Position numbers and translations under genes: made by a program. Shown here in pieces: positions 1 through 7,079 of a stretch of 15,659 bases of DNA. Position 1 is the first letter of the stretch. The number at the start of each line of letters is the position of its first letter. The notes under the pieces are model-generated. The model was given only the letters and a program-made list of their open reading frames with translations, did not search any database and was not told where the DNA came from. This DNA comes from an uncultured Faecalibacterium sp. Lineage in GTDB: Bacteria > Bacillota > Clostridia > Oscillospirales > Ruminococcaceae. Location of the stretch: the NCBI GenBank assembly GCA_945982465.1, contig CAMFSB010000008.1:1-15659 (forward strand), given 5' to 3'.

Positions 1-315
1 ACACAACAGGCCGCTACCTCCCGCCAGTATGCGGCCCAGCAGCAGCTGCTGGACAGCACCATCCAGGCCACCCGCGGTGAGATCTACGATGCCTCCGGCA
101 TCACGCTGGCGTCCACCAGCGTAGTATGGACCATCTGGGCCGCCCCCAGCTACAGCCCCGACCGTAACTCATCCACCCTCCCCCCAACAGAAAACGGCTC
201 AACCTCGCTGCGCGGGGCCGGCCAGCCGGTTTTCCTTTTCCGGCATATCGCTTTCTTTTCGCTGCGCAGCAGCCGCACTGCCGGTCTGCGCGCCCGTTTT
301 TTGCTGTTTTTGTGA
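1..315 (+). pseudogene. Class B penicillin-binding protein N-terminal remnant (partial, left edge)
   Basis: Frame 1 is open from the window edge to a TGA at 313-315. The first ~54 codons read like the segment just after the membrane anchor of FtsI/SpoVD-type transpeptidases: a QQQLLDSTIQATRGEIYDASG stretch followed by LAST..VWTIWAAPSYSPD, matching the family pattern 'ATRGTIYDrnG..LA.S..VW.v...P'. After about base 162 the frame becomes Ser/Thr/Pro then Arg/Phe-rich and no longer resembles a PBP; no dimerisation domain and no SxxK/SxN/KTG transpeptidase motifs follow. A terminator-like hairpin begins at 191, inside the open frame. I infer a PBP gene truncated by deletion or recombination near base 160. 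The upstream part lies outside the window, so the state of the start and anchor is unknown. An assembly junction is the main alternative explanation. Confidence 0.55.
191..237 (+). terminator. Terminator-like hairpin after the PBP remnant
   Basis: AAAACGGCT (191-199) can pair with AGCCGGTTTT (224-233) with one bulged base, and is followed by CCTTTT. The placement directly after the last PBP-like residues suggests this is an old 3' end fused to the truncated gene. The loop is long and GC-rich, so strength is uncertain. Confidence 0.4.
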
Positions 316-402
316 TCGTTTGCAGCCCTTCCTTCCTGTGTTTGCAGTTGTCCGCCGCCGCTATCCTGTCTCGTTCATCGGTTCGCCCCTTTCCCGGTTA
401 AT

Positions 403-420
403 TGTTGATATTCCTCAACA
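403..420. promoter_or_regulatory. 18-bp palindrome upstream of the S24 repressor
   Basis: TGTTGA (403-408), spacer TATTCC, TCAACA (415-420): perfect 6-bp arms. It sits about 130 bp before the repressor start, next to a weaker possible promoter (TTGCAG 421-426, 17-bp gap, TAAAAT 444-449). The form suits a dimeric HTH protein. It differs in sequence from the TTGAT...CGCAA repeats nearer the gene, so it may bind a different factor. Confidence 0.35.
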
Positions 421-465
421 TTGCAGCCAGTATACTCCCGCAGTAAAATTTTGTCAACCCCGGCA

Positions 466-502
466 TTGATAAACCGCAATTTTTTTAATTGATTTATCGC
501 AA
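466..502 (+). promoter_or_regulatory. Paired operator-like direct repeats for the S24 repressor
   Basis: Two 14-mers, TTGATAAACCGCAA (466-479) and TTGATTTATCGCAA (489-502), share TTGAT and CGCAA ends and start 23 bp apart, close to two helical turns, putting them on the same DNA face. GATAAA (468-473) and TTTATC (493-498) also form an inverted pair. The second copy contains the -35 hexamer of the main promoter. A protein bound here would block RNA polymerase, which fits autorepression by the HTH/S24 protein directly downstream. Binding is inferred, not shown. Confidence 0.5.
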
Positions 503-517
503 CCTCCGCGGTATACT
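489..517 (+). promoter_or_regulatory. Sigma-A-type promoter of the S24 repressor
   Basis: TTGATT (489-494), 17-bp spacer, TATACT (512-517). The predicted start of transcription is near 524, about 25 bases before the chosen ATG, leaving room for AAAGGA (533-538). The -35 lies in the second operator-like repeat. Confidence 0.65.
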
Positions 518-548
518 GACTGCAGAAACAGCAAAGGATGGATCTGCA

Positions 549-1202
549 ATGGCTGAAAAAGTATCAACGTTCGCAAAACGGCTGCGGCTGGGGCTGGATA
601 TGACCGGGCTGACCCAGGCCGCCCTTTCGGAGATGTCTGGCATCTCCAAATCCAGCATTTCGCGGTATTTGAAAGGCGACTGGGAGGGCAAGCAGGACGC
701 GGTCTACGCGCTGGCCAGGGCGCTGGATGTTTCTGAAGCGTGGCTGATGGGCTACGCGGTCACCGCGTCGCGCAGCGCTGCCTCCGACCCTGTCTCGGTG
801 CCGGAGGGGTTTGCCCCCCTGCCCGAACTGGTCCGCCTGCCCCGCGTTGGCCGCATTGCCTGCGGCGGGCCCATCACGGCCGAAGAAAACCTGGACGGCT
901 ACGACACGGTGCCCGCCAGTTGGCACGGGGACTTTACGCTGGTGTGCGCCGGCGCCAGCATGCAGCCCCGCATTCAGGACGGCGACGTGGTCGTGATCCG
1001 CAAGCAGCCGGAGGTGGAAAACGGCGAGATCGCCGCCGTGCGCGTAGGCAGCGAAGCCACCCTGAAGCATGTATACCTTTACCCAGGCTACATTGAGCTG
1101 CGCCCCGAAAACCCGGCATTTGAATCCATCATCAAGATCGGCGACGCGATGAACGAGGTGGTCATCGAGGGCAAGGCTGTGGGCCTGTGCCGCCGGCTGT
1201 AA
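549..1202 (+). CDS. XRE-family HTH / S24 (LexA-like) self-cleaving repressor
   Basis: 217 aa. The N-terminal XRE helix-turn-helix is at about residues 20-41 (LTQAALSEMSGISKSSISRY). The C-terminal S24 peptidase domain covers about 95-215: nucleophile Ser137 in CAGASMQP, a following RIQDGD motif, and general-base Lys173 in EATLKHVY, 36 residues later, close to LexA/UmuD spacing. A Cys105-Gly106 pair in RIACGG is the probable autocleavage bond. All catalytic parts are present, so it should be a repressor inactivated when RecA filaments form during DNA damage. The HTH is of phage-repressor type, not the LexA winged helix. ATG 549 is chosen because AAAGGA lies 10 bases upstream; the in-frame ATG at 489 lies within the promoter. 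It is alone: no phage genes surround it, so its targets beyond itself are unknown. It converges on the lipoprotein gene through a shared terminator. Confidence 0.88.
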   Translation: MAEKVSTFAKRLRLGLDMTGLTQAALSEMSGISKSSISRYLKGDWEGKQDAVYALARALDVSEAWLMGYAVTASRSAASDPVSVPEGFAPLPELVRLPRVGRIACGGPITAEENLDGYDTVPASWHGDFTLVCAGASMQPRIQDGDVVVIRKQPEVENGEIAAVRVGSEATLKHVYLYPGYIELRPENPAFESIIKIGDAMNEVVIEGKAVGLCRRL

Positions 1203-1282
1203 GCGCCGCGGGCAGAGCTGTAGCCTACCGGCCCCGCCTGTAAACGGCAGGCAGGAACAGGCCGCCGCCCCGCAGGCAGACA

Positions 1283-1323
1283 AAAACAGGGCGCTGTGCA
1301 CACAAAGCACAGCGCCCTGTTTT
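1283..1323. terminator. Perfect 17-bp bidirectional terminator
   Basis: AAAACAGGGCGCTGTGC (1283-1299), loop ACACAAA, GCACAGCGCCCTGTTTT (1307-1323), with no mismatch. The A/T ends give T-runs on both strands, so it can stop the S24 gene (+) and the convergent lipoprotein gene (-). Confidence 0.9.
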
Positions 1324-1349
1324 GATTCCGGTTCAGTTCAAGGCTTCGC

Positions 1350-2432
1350 TTACTCGGCGTCGTCCAGAGTGAACACATCCTCGCCCAGCGCGGCGGCCAG
1401 CTCGTCGCCGTTCTTGGGCACCACGATGGTGCCGGCCAGGATGTCGGCCTTGGCCTGCTCAACAGCCGCGATCACATCGGCGGGCAGCAGATCCTGGGTG
1501 GGGGCGATGTCAACGCCGCCGTTGGTCATGTCGTAGGTATGCACGCCGGACTCGAAGCTGCCCGCGCGCACCGCCTTGGCGATGTCCTGCGAAGCGGTGT
1601 CCACACGCTTCATGGCGCTGGTGATGACCGTCTCGGGGGCCAGGGGGCTCTGGTCGGTGTCAACACCAATGGCGTACACGCCGTTGGTCTTGCAGGCCTC
1701 GATCACGCCGTTGCCGGTGCCGCCGGCAGCATGGTAGATCACGTCCGCGCCCTTGGTGATCATGTCGGTGGCGGCAGCAGAGCCGACAGCGGCATCACCG
1801 AACGCGTTGGCGTTGAACTGCAGCACGGTGGCGTCCGCGTTGGCAGCCTTGACGCCGGCGATAAAGCCCACGCCGAACTGGTTCATGGATTCAGACACCA
1901 TGCCCTGCACATAGCCCACGGTGTTGCTCTTGGTCATCATGCCGGCGACCACGCCCACCAGGTAGGAAGCCTCGTTCTGGGCGAACATCAGGCAGGCCAC
2001 GTTGGGCAGGTCGGCGTTGGTGGCGTCATCAATGATAGCGAACAGCTGATCGGGGTACTCCTTGGCGGCAGCCTTGGTGGCGTCAGCCAGCATGTAGCCC
2101 ACGCAGATGATCAGGTCGGTGCCCTCGTCAATAAAGGCCTCGATGTTGGCAGTGTAGTCCGCGTCGGTCTTGGATTCCAGGTAAGAGACCTCGAACTCGT
2201 TGGGATCCAGCGCCTGCAGGCCCTCCCAGGAGGTCTGGTTGAACGACTTGTCGTTCACGCCGCCCACGTCGGTCACCATGCCGATGCGGGTCTTGGCAGC
2301 GGCCGTGCTGGACGAAGCGGTCTGGCTGCTGGCAGCGGAAGAACTGCTGGAACCACCGCAGGCGGTCAGCAGGCCGGCAGCGGCGACAACGCCGGACGCA
2401 GTGAGGAACTGACGACGGGAAATCTTTTTCAT
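1350..2432 (-). CDS. BMP/PnrA-family nucleoside-binding lipoprotein
   Basis: 360 aa solute-binding component of a nucleoside ABC importer. The family signature DVGGVNDKSFNQTSWEGL is clear, as are the later GVDTDQSPLAP and TSAMKRVD elements of BMP proteins. The first 25 residues form an export signal with a lipobox, LTAC (Cys25), after SRRQFL (residues 5-10), which matches the twin-arginine pattern. A Ser/Ala-rich linker of about 20 residues follows. ATG 2432 is preferred to the in-frame TTG at 2438 because AAGGAG (2441-2446) is 8 bases from the ATG and only 2 from the TTG. The permease and ATPase genes of the importer are not adjacent in this window. Upstream are cdd and deoD on the same strand, which supports nucleosides as the substrate; the exact specificity cannot be read from the sequence. 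Confidence 0.9.
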   Translation of the reverse strand: MKKISRRQFLTASGVVAAAGLLTACGGSSSSSAASSQTASSSTAAAKTRIGMVTDVGGVNDKSFNQTSWEGLQALDPNEFEVSYLESKTDADYTANIEAFIDEGTDLIICVGYMLADATKAAAKEYPDQLFAIIDDATNADLPNVACLMFAQNEASYLVGVVAGMMTKSNTVGYVQGMVSESMNQFGVGFIAGVKAANADATVLQFNANAFGDAAVGSAAATDMITKGADVIYHAAGGTGNGVIEACKTNGVYAIGVDTDQSPLAPETVITSAMKRVDTASQDIAKAVRAGSFESGVHTYDMTNGGVDIAPTQDLLPADVIAAVEQAKADILAGTIVVPKNGDELAAALGEDVFTLDDAE

Positions 2433-2505
2433 AATCAAGTCTCCTTATCAGATCATAATTTCTTTTCATAAAACGGACAGGGCAGCGCCTGACCATTCGT
2501 TTACA

Positions 2506-2534
2506 AGTATACCGGCGGGATTTTACACTTTCAA
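2506..2534 (-). promoter_or_regulatory. Promoter of the BMP lipoprotein gene
   Basis: On the minus strand: TTGAAA (2529-2534), exactly 17 bases, TATACT (2506-2511). It lies in the 152-bp gap between cdd and the lipoprotein gene, so the binding protein can be expressed independently of cdd/deoD. The leader is about 65 bases. Confidence 0.75.
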
Positions 2535-2584
2535 GCCCCGAATGGCAACAATTCGATTACAGTTTGCACATTTCCCGGCCACGG

Positions 2585-3013
2585 TCACAGCACGTTGCGG
2601 GGGCCAAAGCCCAGCGGCAGCAGCTCGCCCAGGCTCATCTCGATGTAATCGTCCGCCGTTTTTGCCATGATCACGTTCAGTTCCGGGCCGCAGAACTCAA
2701 ACAGCGCCTGCCGGCACACCCCGCAGGGCGCACTGACCAGCTCATTGATCTCGCCCCGGCGCGAGCCGACCACCGCGATGTCCGTAAACTCGGTCACGCC
2801 TTCGCTGACCGCCTTGAACAAAGCGGTGCGCTCGGCGCAGTTGGTAGGGCTGAACGCTGCGTTCTCGATGTTGCAGCCGGTGTACACCGTGCCGTTTTTG
2901 GCCAGCAGCGCGGCTCCCACCAGAAAATTGCTGTACGGAGCCACCGCCTTTTGCCGCGCCTGCAGCGCCTGGCAGATCAGCTCCCGCTTTTGTTCCGGGG
3001 TCAACTGGGTCAT
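2585..3013 (-). CDS. cdd: Cytidine deaminase
   Basis: 142 aa, the size of the small homotetrameric class. It deaminates cytidine and deoxycytidine to uridine and deoxyuridine in the cytoplasm. Zinc ligands are the Cys of CAE (Cys59, with catalytic Glu61) and PCGVC (Cys97, Cys100). The substrate-binding segment around GCNIENAAFSPTNCAERTA (residues 46-64) is intact. ATG 3013 is used because AAGGAGG ends 8 bases before it; the upstream in-frame TTG at 3034 overlaps that site. It lies 79 bases downstream of deoD on the same strand, with a hairpin between them, and feeds the same salvage route. Confidence 0.93.
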   Translation of the reverse strand: MTQLTPEQKRELICQALQARQKAVAPYSNFLVGAALLAKNGTVYTGCNIENAAFSPTNCAERTALFKAVSEGVTEFTDIAVVGSRRGEINELVSAPCGVCRQALFEFCGPELNVIMAKTADDYIEMSLGELLPLGFGPRNVL

Positions 3014-3034
3014 ATCTCGTTCCTCCTTATGCAA

Positions 3035-3062
3035 ACAGACCGCCCAGCGCAGGGCGGCCTGT
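3035..3062 (-). terminator. Hairpin between deoD and cdd
   Basis: Read on the minus strand, ACAGGCCGCCC (3062-3052) pairs with GGGCGGTCTGT (3045-3035) through one G-T pair, with a 6-base loop, then TTTG. The T-run is short. It could be a partial terminator reducing cdd expression relative to deoD, or an mRNA processing or stabilising element; the cdd ribosome binding site follows within about 10 bases. Confidence 0.5.
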
Positions 3063-3092
3063 GTTCATGGCGGCAGGCCGCGGCACGCCGGT

Positions 3093-3812
3093 TCAGTACG
3101 CCGCGCCCAGGGCCACTTTCATCATATTGGTAAAACTGGTCTGCCGCTGCTCGGGCGTGGTGATCTCGGGCGAAACAAAGCTGTCCGAGATCGTTACCAG
3201 GCAGGCCGCGTTTTTGCCCAGCGTTTTCGCGTTGGCAAACAAAGCAAAGCTCTCCATTTCCACCGCAAGGCAGCCGCGCTCATCGCGCAGGCGCTCCCAG
3301 TAGGTGGGCGTCTCGCTGCCGGTCTCCCGGTAAAACACATCCGAGGAATGGATGTTGCCCTCGATCAGCGGGATGCCCTGCCGTTTGGCCGAGGCCCGCA
3401 GCGCGTCGTTCAGCGCATTGCTGGGATAGGTGATGTCGCCATCCATCCCGCACTGCACCTTAGCAAAGCTGGATTCGCTGACCGCACCGGTGGCCAGCAC
3501 CACATCGAACAGTTTCGCCTTGCTGGTATAGCTGCCCGCCGAGCCGATGCGGATGATGTTTTCCACACCGTAGAACTTATACAGCTCGTAGGAATAAATG
3601 CCGATGGAGGGCATGCCCATACCGCTGCCCATCACGCTGACGGGCCGGCCCTCGTAGGTGCCGGTGTAGCCCAGCATGCCGCGCACGTCCGTAACCAGGC
3701 GCGCGTCCTGCAAAAAGGTCTCGGCAATAAACTTGGCGCGCAGCGGGTCGCCGGGCATCAGAACGGTTTTGGCAAAATCGCCGGCTTCGGCGCGGTTATG
3801 AGGGGTAGACAT
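3093..3812 (-). CDS. deoD: Purine nucleoside phosphorylase, DeoD type
   Basis: 239 aa, the same length as the E. coli hexameric enzyme. It splits purine (deoxy)ribonucleosides with phosphate to give base plus (deoxy)ribose-1-phosphate. Visible motifs: His5 from the neighbouring subunit, MPGDPLRAKFIAET (phosphate-binding Gly21 and Arg25), Arg44 in VRGMLGYTGTY, Arg88-containing RIGSAG, EMES (Glu185-Glu187, ribose contacts) and ISDSF with Asp210, the counterpart of the catalytic Asp204 of E. coli. ATG 3812 (MSTPHN) is chosen because AAAGGAG lies 8 bases upstream; the ATG two codons earlier is too close to it. Its product is the substrate of DeoB, encoded about 10 kb away. No convincing promoter was found in the 241 bases upstream; a 10-bp inverted repeat lies there. 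Confidence 0.95.
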   Translation of the reverse strand: MSTPHNRAEAGDFAKTVLMPGDPLRAKFIAETFLQDARLVTDVRGMLGYTGTYEGRPVSVMGSGMGMPSIGIYSYELYKFYGVENIIRIGSAGSYTSKAKLFDVVLATGAVSESSFAKVQCGMDGDITYPSNALNDALRASAKRQGIPLIEGNIHSSDVFYRETGSETPTYWERLRDERGCLAVEMESFALFANAKTLGKNAACLVTISDSFVSPEITTPEQRQTSFTNMMKVALGAAY

Positions 3813-3849
3813 ATACATCGCTCCTTTGCTTGTTTGATTCGATCTATCC

Positions 3850-3874
3850 GGCAGCCAGCCCTGTGCTGGCTGCC
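3850..3874. repeat. Perfect 10-bp inverted repeat in the deoD leader region
   Basis: GGCAGCCAGC (3850-3859), loop CCTGT, GCTGGCTGCC (3865-3874). There is no T-run on either side, so it is not a standard intrinsic terminator. It lies 38 bases before the deoD start codon and could be a leader hairpin or a protein site. The rest of 3813-4053 holds other GC-rich partial repeats but no gene that I can support. Confidence 0.45.
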
Positions 3875-4053
3875 GCAGAGTTCCAGATTGGCCGCACAGT
3901 GGCCGCCGGGCGGTCGTTTGACCGTCCCGAACGGCCGGCCCCGGCAGCCCCGCGCTTTTTATGCGGCGGCCGCCTGGCGGCTATACGGCCAGTTTTTTGA
4001 AAAACCAGCCTCGGCAAACACCTGATTTTCTTATGCAGCAGACGCCTGCCCTG

Positions 4054-5934
4054 TCACACCGGGCGGCGGCCGGTGCCGAACCAGTTCTGCGGCGGCTGCT
4101 TGACGCCGCCGTAAATGATCTCGAAATGGCAGTGGTTGCCGCTGGAACGGCCCGTGGAGCCCACGCCGCCGATCAGCTGGCCCTGCGTGACGCTTTGCCC
4201 CACGCTGACGTAAAGCGAAATGCAGTGGGCATACAGCGTGCGGTAGCCGTTGCCGTGATCGATGATGATGGAATAACCGTAGTTGCTGCCGGCCGCGTTC
4301 CAGCCGGAGGCGACCACCACGCCGTTGTCCGCCGCAAGGATGGCCGTGCCCGCCGGCGCGCAGATATCCGCGCCGCGGTGGCCGCTGCCGTACCAGCGGG
4401 ACACATAGGTGTAATTGGGCACCGGCCAGCGGAACGACCCGCTGCCATAGGTGCCGATCTGGCCGTCGGGCAGCTTTGTGCCCTGCACCACCTTTTTGGT
4501 CACCGGCTCGCTGAGCACCGTTTCGCTGACGAACACCGTGTTCAGCACATTGCCGTCGGTATCATAGGTGATGTCCTCGGTCACTTCTTTCAGGCCGTTC
4601 ACGCCGTTCTGCAGCACCTTGGTGGTGCCAAAGGCGTATTCGCTGGATTTTGTGGTCTCGGTGCTGTACGGGATCTCCTCCTGGCGGGTCACCGTGCGCA
4701 CGATCTGCACCTGCAGCACCCGGCGCTCCAGCCCCACCACCAGCACATCGCCGGGGAACAGGGCCGTAGAGGTGGTCAGCCCCGGGTTGCAGGCCATCAG
4801 CTCCGCCATGGTCAGGCCGTTTTTGGAGGCGATCAGGCTCAGGCTGTCGCCGGCCACCACCGTGTAGTTCACCTGGCCCTGCTCCAGCCCATCCAGATAG
4901 TTCAGGATGCGGTTGTAATCCGTAAAGCTGTCGTTAAAGAACACGCCGTCCACCAGTTCGATCTCCCGGTTGAACTGCACGCGGGTGCTGGGGTCCGACG
5001 GGTCCTCATAGGGCGCTTTCAGGCTTTGCAGGTAACTGCTCAGCTTTGCGCCGTCGGTGGTTACGGCGGCCAGCTGGCCGTCCAGATACAGGGCCGTGCC
5101 CTCGCCGATCTCATCGCTGGAGGCATACAGGATCGCGTCCGCCATCTGGTGCTCGTTTAATACATCGCCGGACATGGCCAGCGTGTATGTAGGCTGGATC
5201 TCCCAGCTGGTGGCGCGGGTGCCCGCATAGTTGATGCGCTCGTCCACCGCTTCCTTGGCGGAATCGAACACCTGCTCGCTCTCCACATAACCCACCGTCT
5301 GGCCGTTTACCTGCACGGCCAGCGTGTAATCGTAATTCAGCACGGTACGCACCACCGTAACAAACACGGCCAGCGCGCACAGTGGCACCACATAGGCCAG
5401 CGCCCGCGGCACCAGATAGATATACCGCCGGATGCCCCGGCCCAGATAGCACAGCGCTTCCCAAACGGCCGCCAGCACGCCCCGCTGCCGGCGCACGCCG
5501 TTGACGTAGCTGGCCAGGTTGTACACCCCGCGGAAGAACACCCAGAACGGGCCGAACAGTTCCACCAGCACGGTGCGCGCCGCTTCGCCCACAATATCTT
5601 TAAGCCGCGCTGCGGCGCCCCCCGCCGTTTTTGCCGCCCACCGGGCGGCGGCTTTAAGCAAACGGCCCGTGCGCACCACGGCGTATTCGCTCTGGAAGCC
5701 CAGCGCGTACAGAAATTCGCCGATCTCGTGGATCAGCGGCAGCGTGCCCATGCGTTTTTTCAGGACTTTTTTCCGCTGGCCGGTCGCCCGCTTTACATGG
5801 TGCTGGCGGCGCACCAGCCAGCACTGCAGGTCGGCGACCCATTCCCGCGCGGTGCGTTTGTGTTTATAAGGCTGCGCAGGCTGCTGCGCCGCGTCGTTCT
5901 CAGTCTCTACCGGCTGCTGTTGTTGCTCGATCAA
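4054..5934 (-). CDS. Membrane-anchored LysM-G5-M23 cell wall endopeptidase
   Basis: 626 aa. About 175 mostly basic N-terminal residues are probably cytoplasmic, followed by one membrane segment at about 178-200 and a long outer region of about 200-355 without a recognised domain. LysM lies at about 357-401 (YTVVAGDSLSLIASKNGLT), G5 at about 404-484, and the M23 peptidase at about 510-617. Zinc ligands are His519 and Asp523 (HRGAD) and His603 in HCHFE; His570 and His601 complete the LytM-type active site, so the enzyme should be active on peptidoglycan peptides. The start is TTG at 5934: AAAGGAGG ends 9 bases upstream and the next Met is only residue 62. A good promoter is at 6023-6050. Role in growth, division or sporulation cannot be told from the sequence. 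Confidence 0.88.
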   Translation of the reverse strand: MIEQQQQPVETENDAAQQPAQPYKHKRTAREWVADLQCWLVRRQHHVKRATGQRKKVLKKRMGTLPLIHEIGEFLYALGFQSEYAVVRTGRLLKAAARWAAKTAGGAAARLKDIVGEAARTVLVELFGPFWVFFRGVYNLASYVNGVRRQRGVLAAVWEALCYLGRGIRRYIYLVPRALAYVVPLCALAVFVTVVRTVLNYDYTLAVQVNGQTVGYVESEQVFDSAKEAVDERINYAGTRATSWEIQPTYTLAMSGDVLNEHQMADAILYASSDEIGEGTALYLDGQLAAVTTDGAKLSSYLQSLKAPYEDPSDPSTRVQFNREIELVDGVFFNDSFTDYNRILNYLDGLEQGQVNYTVVAGDSLSLIASKNGLTMAELMACNPGLTTSTALFPGDVLVVGLERRVLQVQIVRTVTRQEEIPYSTETTKSSEYAFGTTKVLQNGVNGLKEVTEDITYDTDGNVLNTVFVSETVLSEPVTKKVVQGTKLPDGQIGTYGSGSFRWPVPNYTYVSRWYGSGHRGADICAPAGTAILAADNGVVVASGWNAAGSNYGYSIIIDHGNGYRTLYAHCISLYVSVGQSVTQGQLIGGVGSTGRSSGNHCHFEIIYGGVKQPPQNWFGTGRRPV

Positions 5935-5995
5935 AAAGCAGATCCTCCTTTCGGCTGATCGTTCGGCTCCGGCCGGCCAGGCGGCCGTCCCCGTT

Positions 5996-6014
5996 TTTCT
6001 GCCATCGGCAGAAA
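5996..6014 (-). other. 5'-leader hairpin of the M23 transcript
   Basis: TTTCTGCC (5996-6003), 3-base loop, GGCAGAAA (6007-6014): a perfect 8-bp stem starting within a few bases of the predicted transcription start of the M23 gene. Placed at the extreme 5' end, it could protect the mRNA. On the plus strand it is followed by CTCTTTTTATT and would look like a terminator, but no plus-strand gene precedes it. Confidence 0.4.
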
Positions 6015-6022
6015 CTCTTTTT

Positions 6023-6050
6023 ATTATACCCTCTGCGCAAAAGCAGGCAA
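6023..6050 (-). promoter_or_regulatory. Promoter of the M23 peptidase gene
   Basis: On the minus strand TTGCCT (6045-6050), 16-bp spacer, consensus TATAAT (6023-6028). It lies in the 166-bp gap after the pseudouridine synthase gene, giving an 80-base leader to the TTG start. Confidence 0.65.
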
Positions 6051-6100
6051 GCGGAATGCCAGCTTTTGGCGGCAGATTTCATCACATTTTCACCTCTGGC

Positions 6101-7003
6101 TCACAAAAGGGCGGCCATATCCGCCGGCAGCGGGCTTTCGGCCCGTACGCTGCGCAGCGCCAGCGGCGTATGCACAACGAACAACTCCCCCTCCTGCCGG
6201 CCCTGCGGCACGCTGAATTCCATGCGCGCGCAGTGCAGCGCCTGCCGGCCGATCCGGCTGCGGCTGCCGCCGTACAGATCATCCCCGGCCAGCGGGTGTC
6301 CCAGATGGGCAAAATGAACGCGGATCTGGTGCGTGCGGCCGGTGACCGGCACACACTCGGCCAGGCTCAGCCCGTTTTTTACCGCTGTGACCCGGTACTC
6401 GGTGCGGCTGGGCTTACCGTCGGCCGTGACGCAGCGGCCGATGATGCTGCCGCCGCGCGGGCCGATGGGGGCGTCCACCACGCCGGGGCCGGGCGGCAGC
6501 TCCCCTTCGGCCACGGCCAGGTACAGCTTTTGCACGTTGCCCGCCAAAAAGCAGGCCCCATACATGTTTTTTGCCGCCAGCACCAGGCCGCTGGTGTCCT
6601 TATCAATGCGGTTGACCGGCCGGAACACCGGGCTTTCGCCCCGGGCCAGCATGGCCGCCGCGTAGCCGTTGGCCAGCGTGCCGCCGGGGTAGTTGCGGGT
6701 GGGATGCACCGCAAGGCCGGCGGGTTTGTCCAGCACAACGGCAAATTCGTCCTCATACACAATGCGCACCGGGATCTCCGGCTGCGGCTCGACCCCGGCC
6801 GAAAGCTCGGGCGGCAGTGCAAAGCTGACGCGCTGGCCCGCCGCCAGGCGGGCGTTTGCCAGCACGGGCGCGCCGTCGGCAAAATAGCCGCTGCCGCGGA
6901 ACTTGACCGCCCGCGAAAGATCGGTGGAAACGCCGCACTGTCTGAGAAACGTGCGCAGCACAACGCCGTCCGCGCCTGGCGGCACCGGGAAACACAGCTT
7001 CAT
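6101..7003 (-). CDS. RluA-family RNA pseudouridine synthase
   Basis: 300 aa. It isomerises uridine to pseudouridine in rRNA or tRNA. The N-terminal ~75 residues look like an S4-type RNA-binding fold. The catalytic motif is NRIDKDTSGL with Asp134 (family HRLDxxTSGL). KLYLAV (159-164) supplies the conserved Tyr161, and TGRTHQIRVH (221-230) is the RluA C-terminal signature. The first motif residue is Asn instead of the usual His. ATG 7003 follows GGAGG by 5 bases; the longer in-frame ATG at 7060 has no ribosome binding site. Which site it modifies (RluC, RluD or other) cannot be assigned. It is transcribed away from rnpB from a promoter that shares its -35 with the rnpB promoter. Confidence 0.9.
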   Translation of the reverse strand: MKLCFPVPPGADGVVLRTFLRQCGVSTDLSRAVKFRGSGYFADGAPVLANARLAAGQRVSFALPPELSAGVEPQPEIPVRIVYEDEFAVVLDKPAGLAVHPTRNYPGGTLANGYAAAMLARGESPVFRPVNRIDKDTSGLVLAAKNMYGACFLAGNVQKLYLAVAEGELPPGPGVVDAPIGPRGGSIIGRCVTADGKPSRTEYRVTAVKNGLSLAECVPVTGRTHQIRVHFAHLGHPLAGDDLYGGSRSRIGRQALHCARMEFSVPQGRQEGELFVVHTPLALRSVRAESPLPADMAALL

Positions 7004-7079
7004 GGACACCTCCGGCCCTGACCGCGCCGGCCGCCCGGATGCAGGCAGCCAAAGGCCCATTGTATTGATAGTCGGTTTG

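Noticed and set aside
489..548. Upstream ATG 489 as start of the S24 repressor
   Set aside because: It lies in the -35 element and has no ribosome binding site; ATG 549 has one and starts the conserved domain.
1539..2471. Plus-strand 310-codon open frame opposite the BMP lipoprotein
   Set aside because: His/Gly/Val-rich antisense shadow; it also runs through the lipoprotein's start region.
3990..4015. Terminator for the M23 gene from the TTTTTT/AAAAA stretch
   Set aside because: The flanking arms GGCCAG and CCAGCC pair poorly, with two mismatches in six, so I could not support it.
3961..5160. Plus-strand 399-codon open frame opposite the M23 gene
   Set aside because: Antisense shadow of the LysM-G5-M23 coding region, rich in His/Ala/Val, with no motif.
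5996..6022. Plus-strand intrinsic terminator (hairpin plus T-run)
   Set aside because: No plus-strand gene precedes it; the position fits a leader hairpin of the minus-strand M23 transcript.
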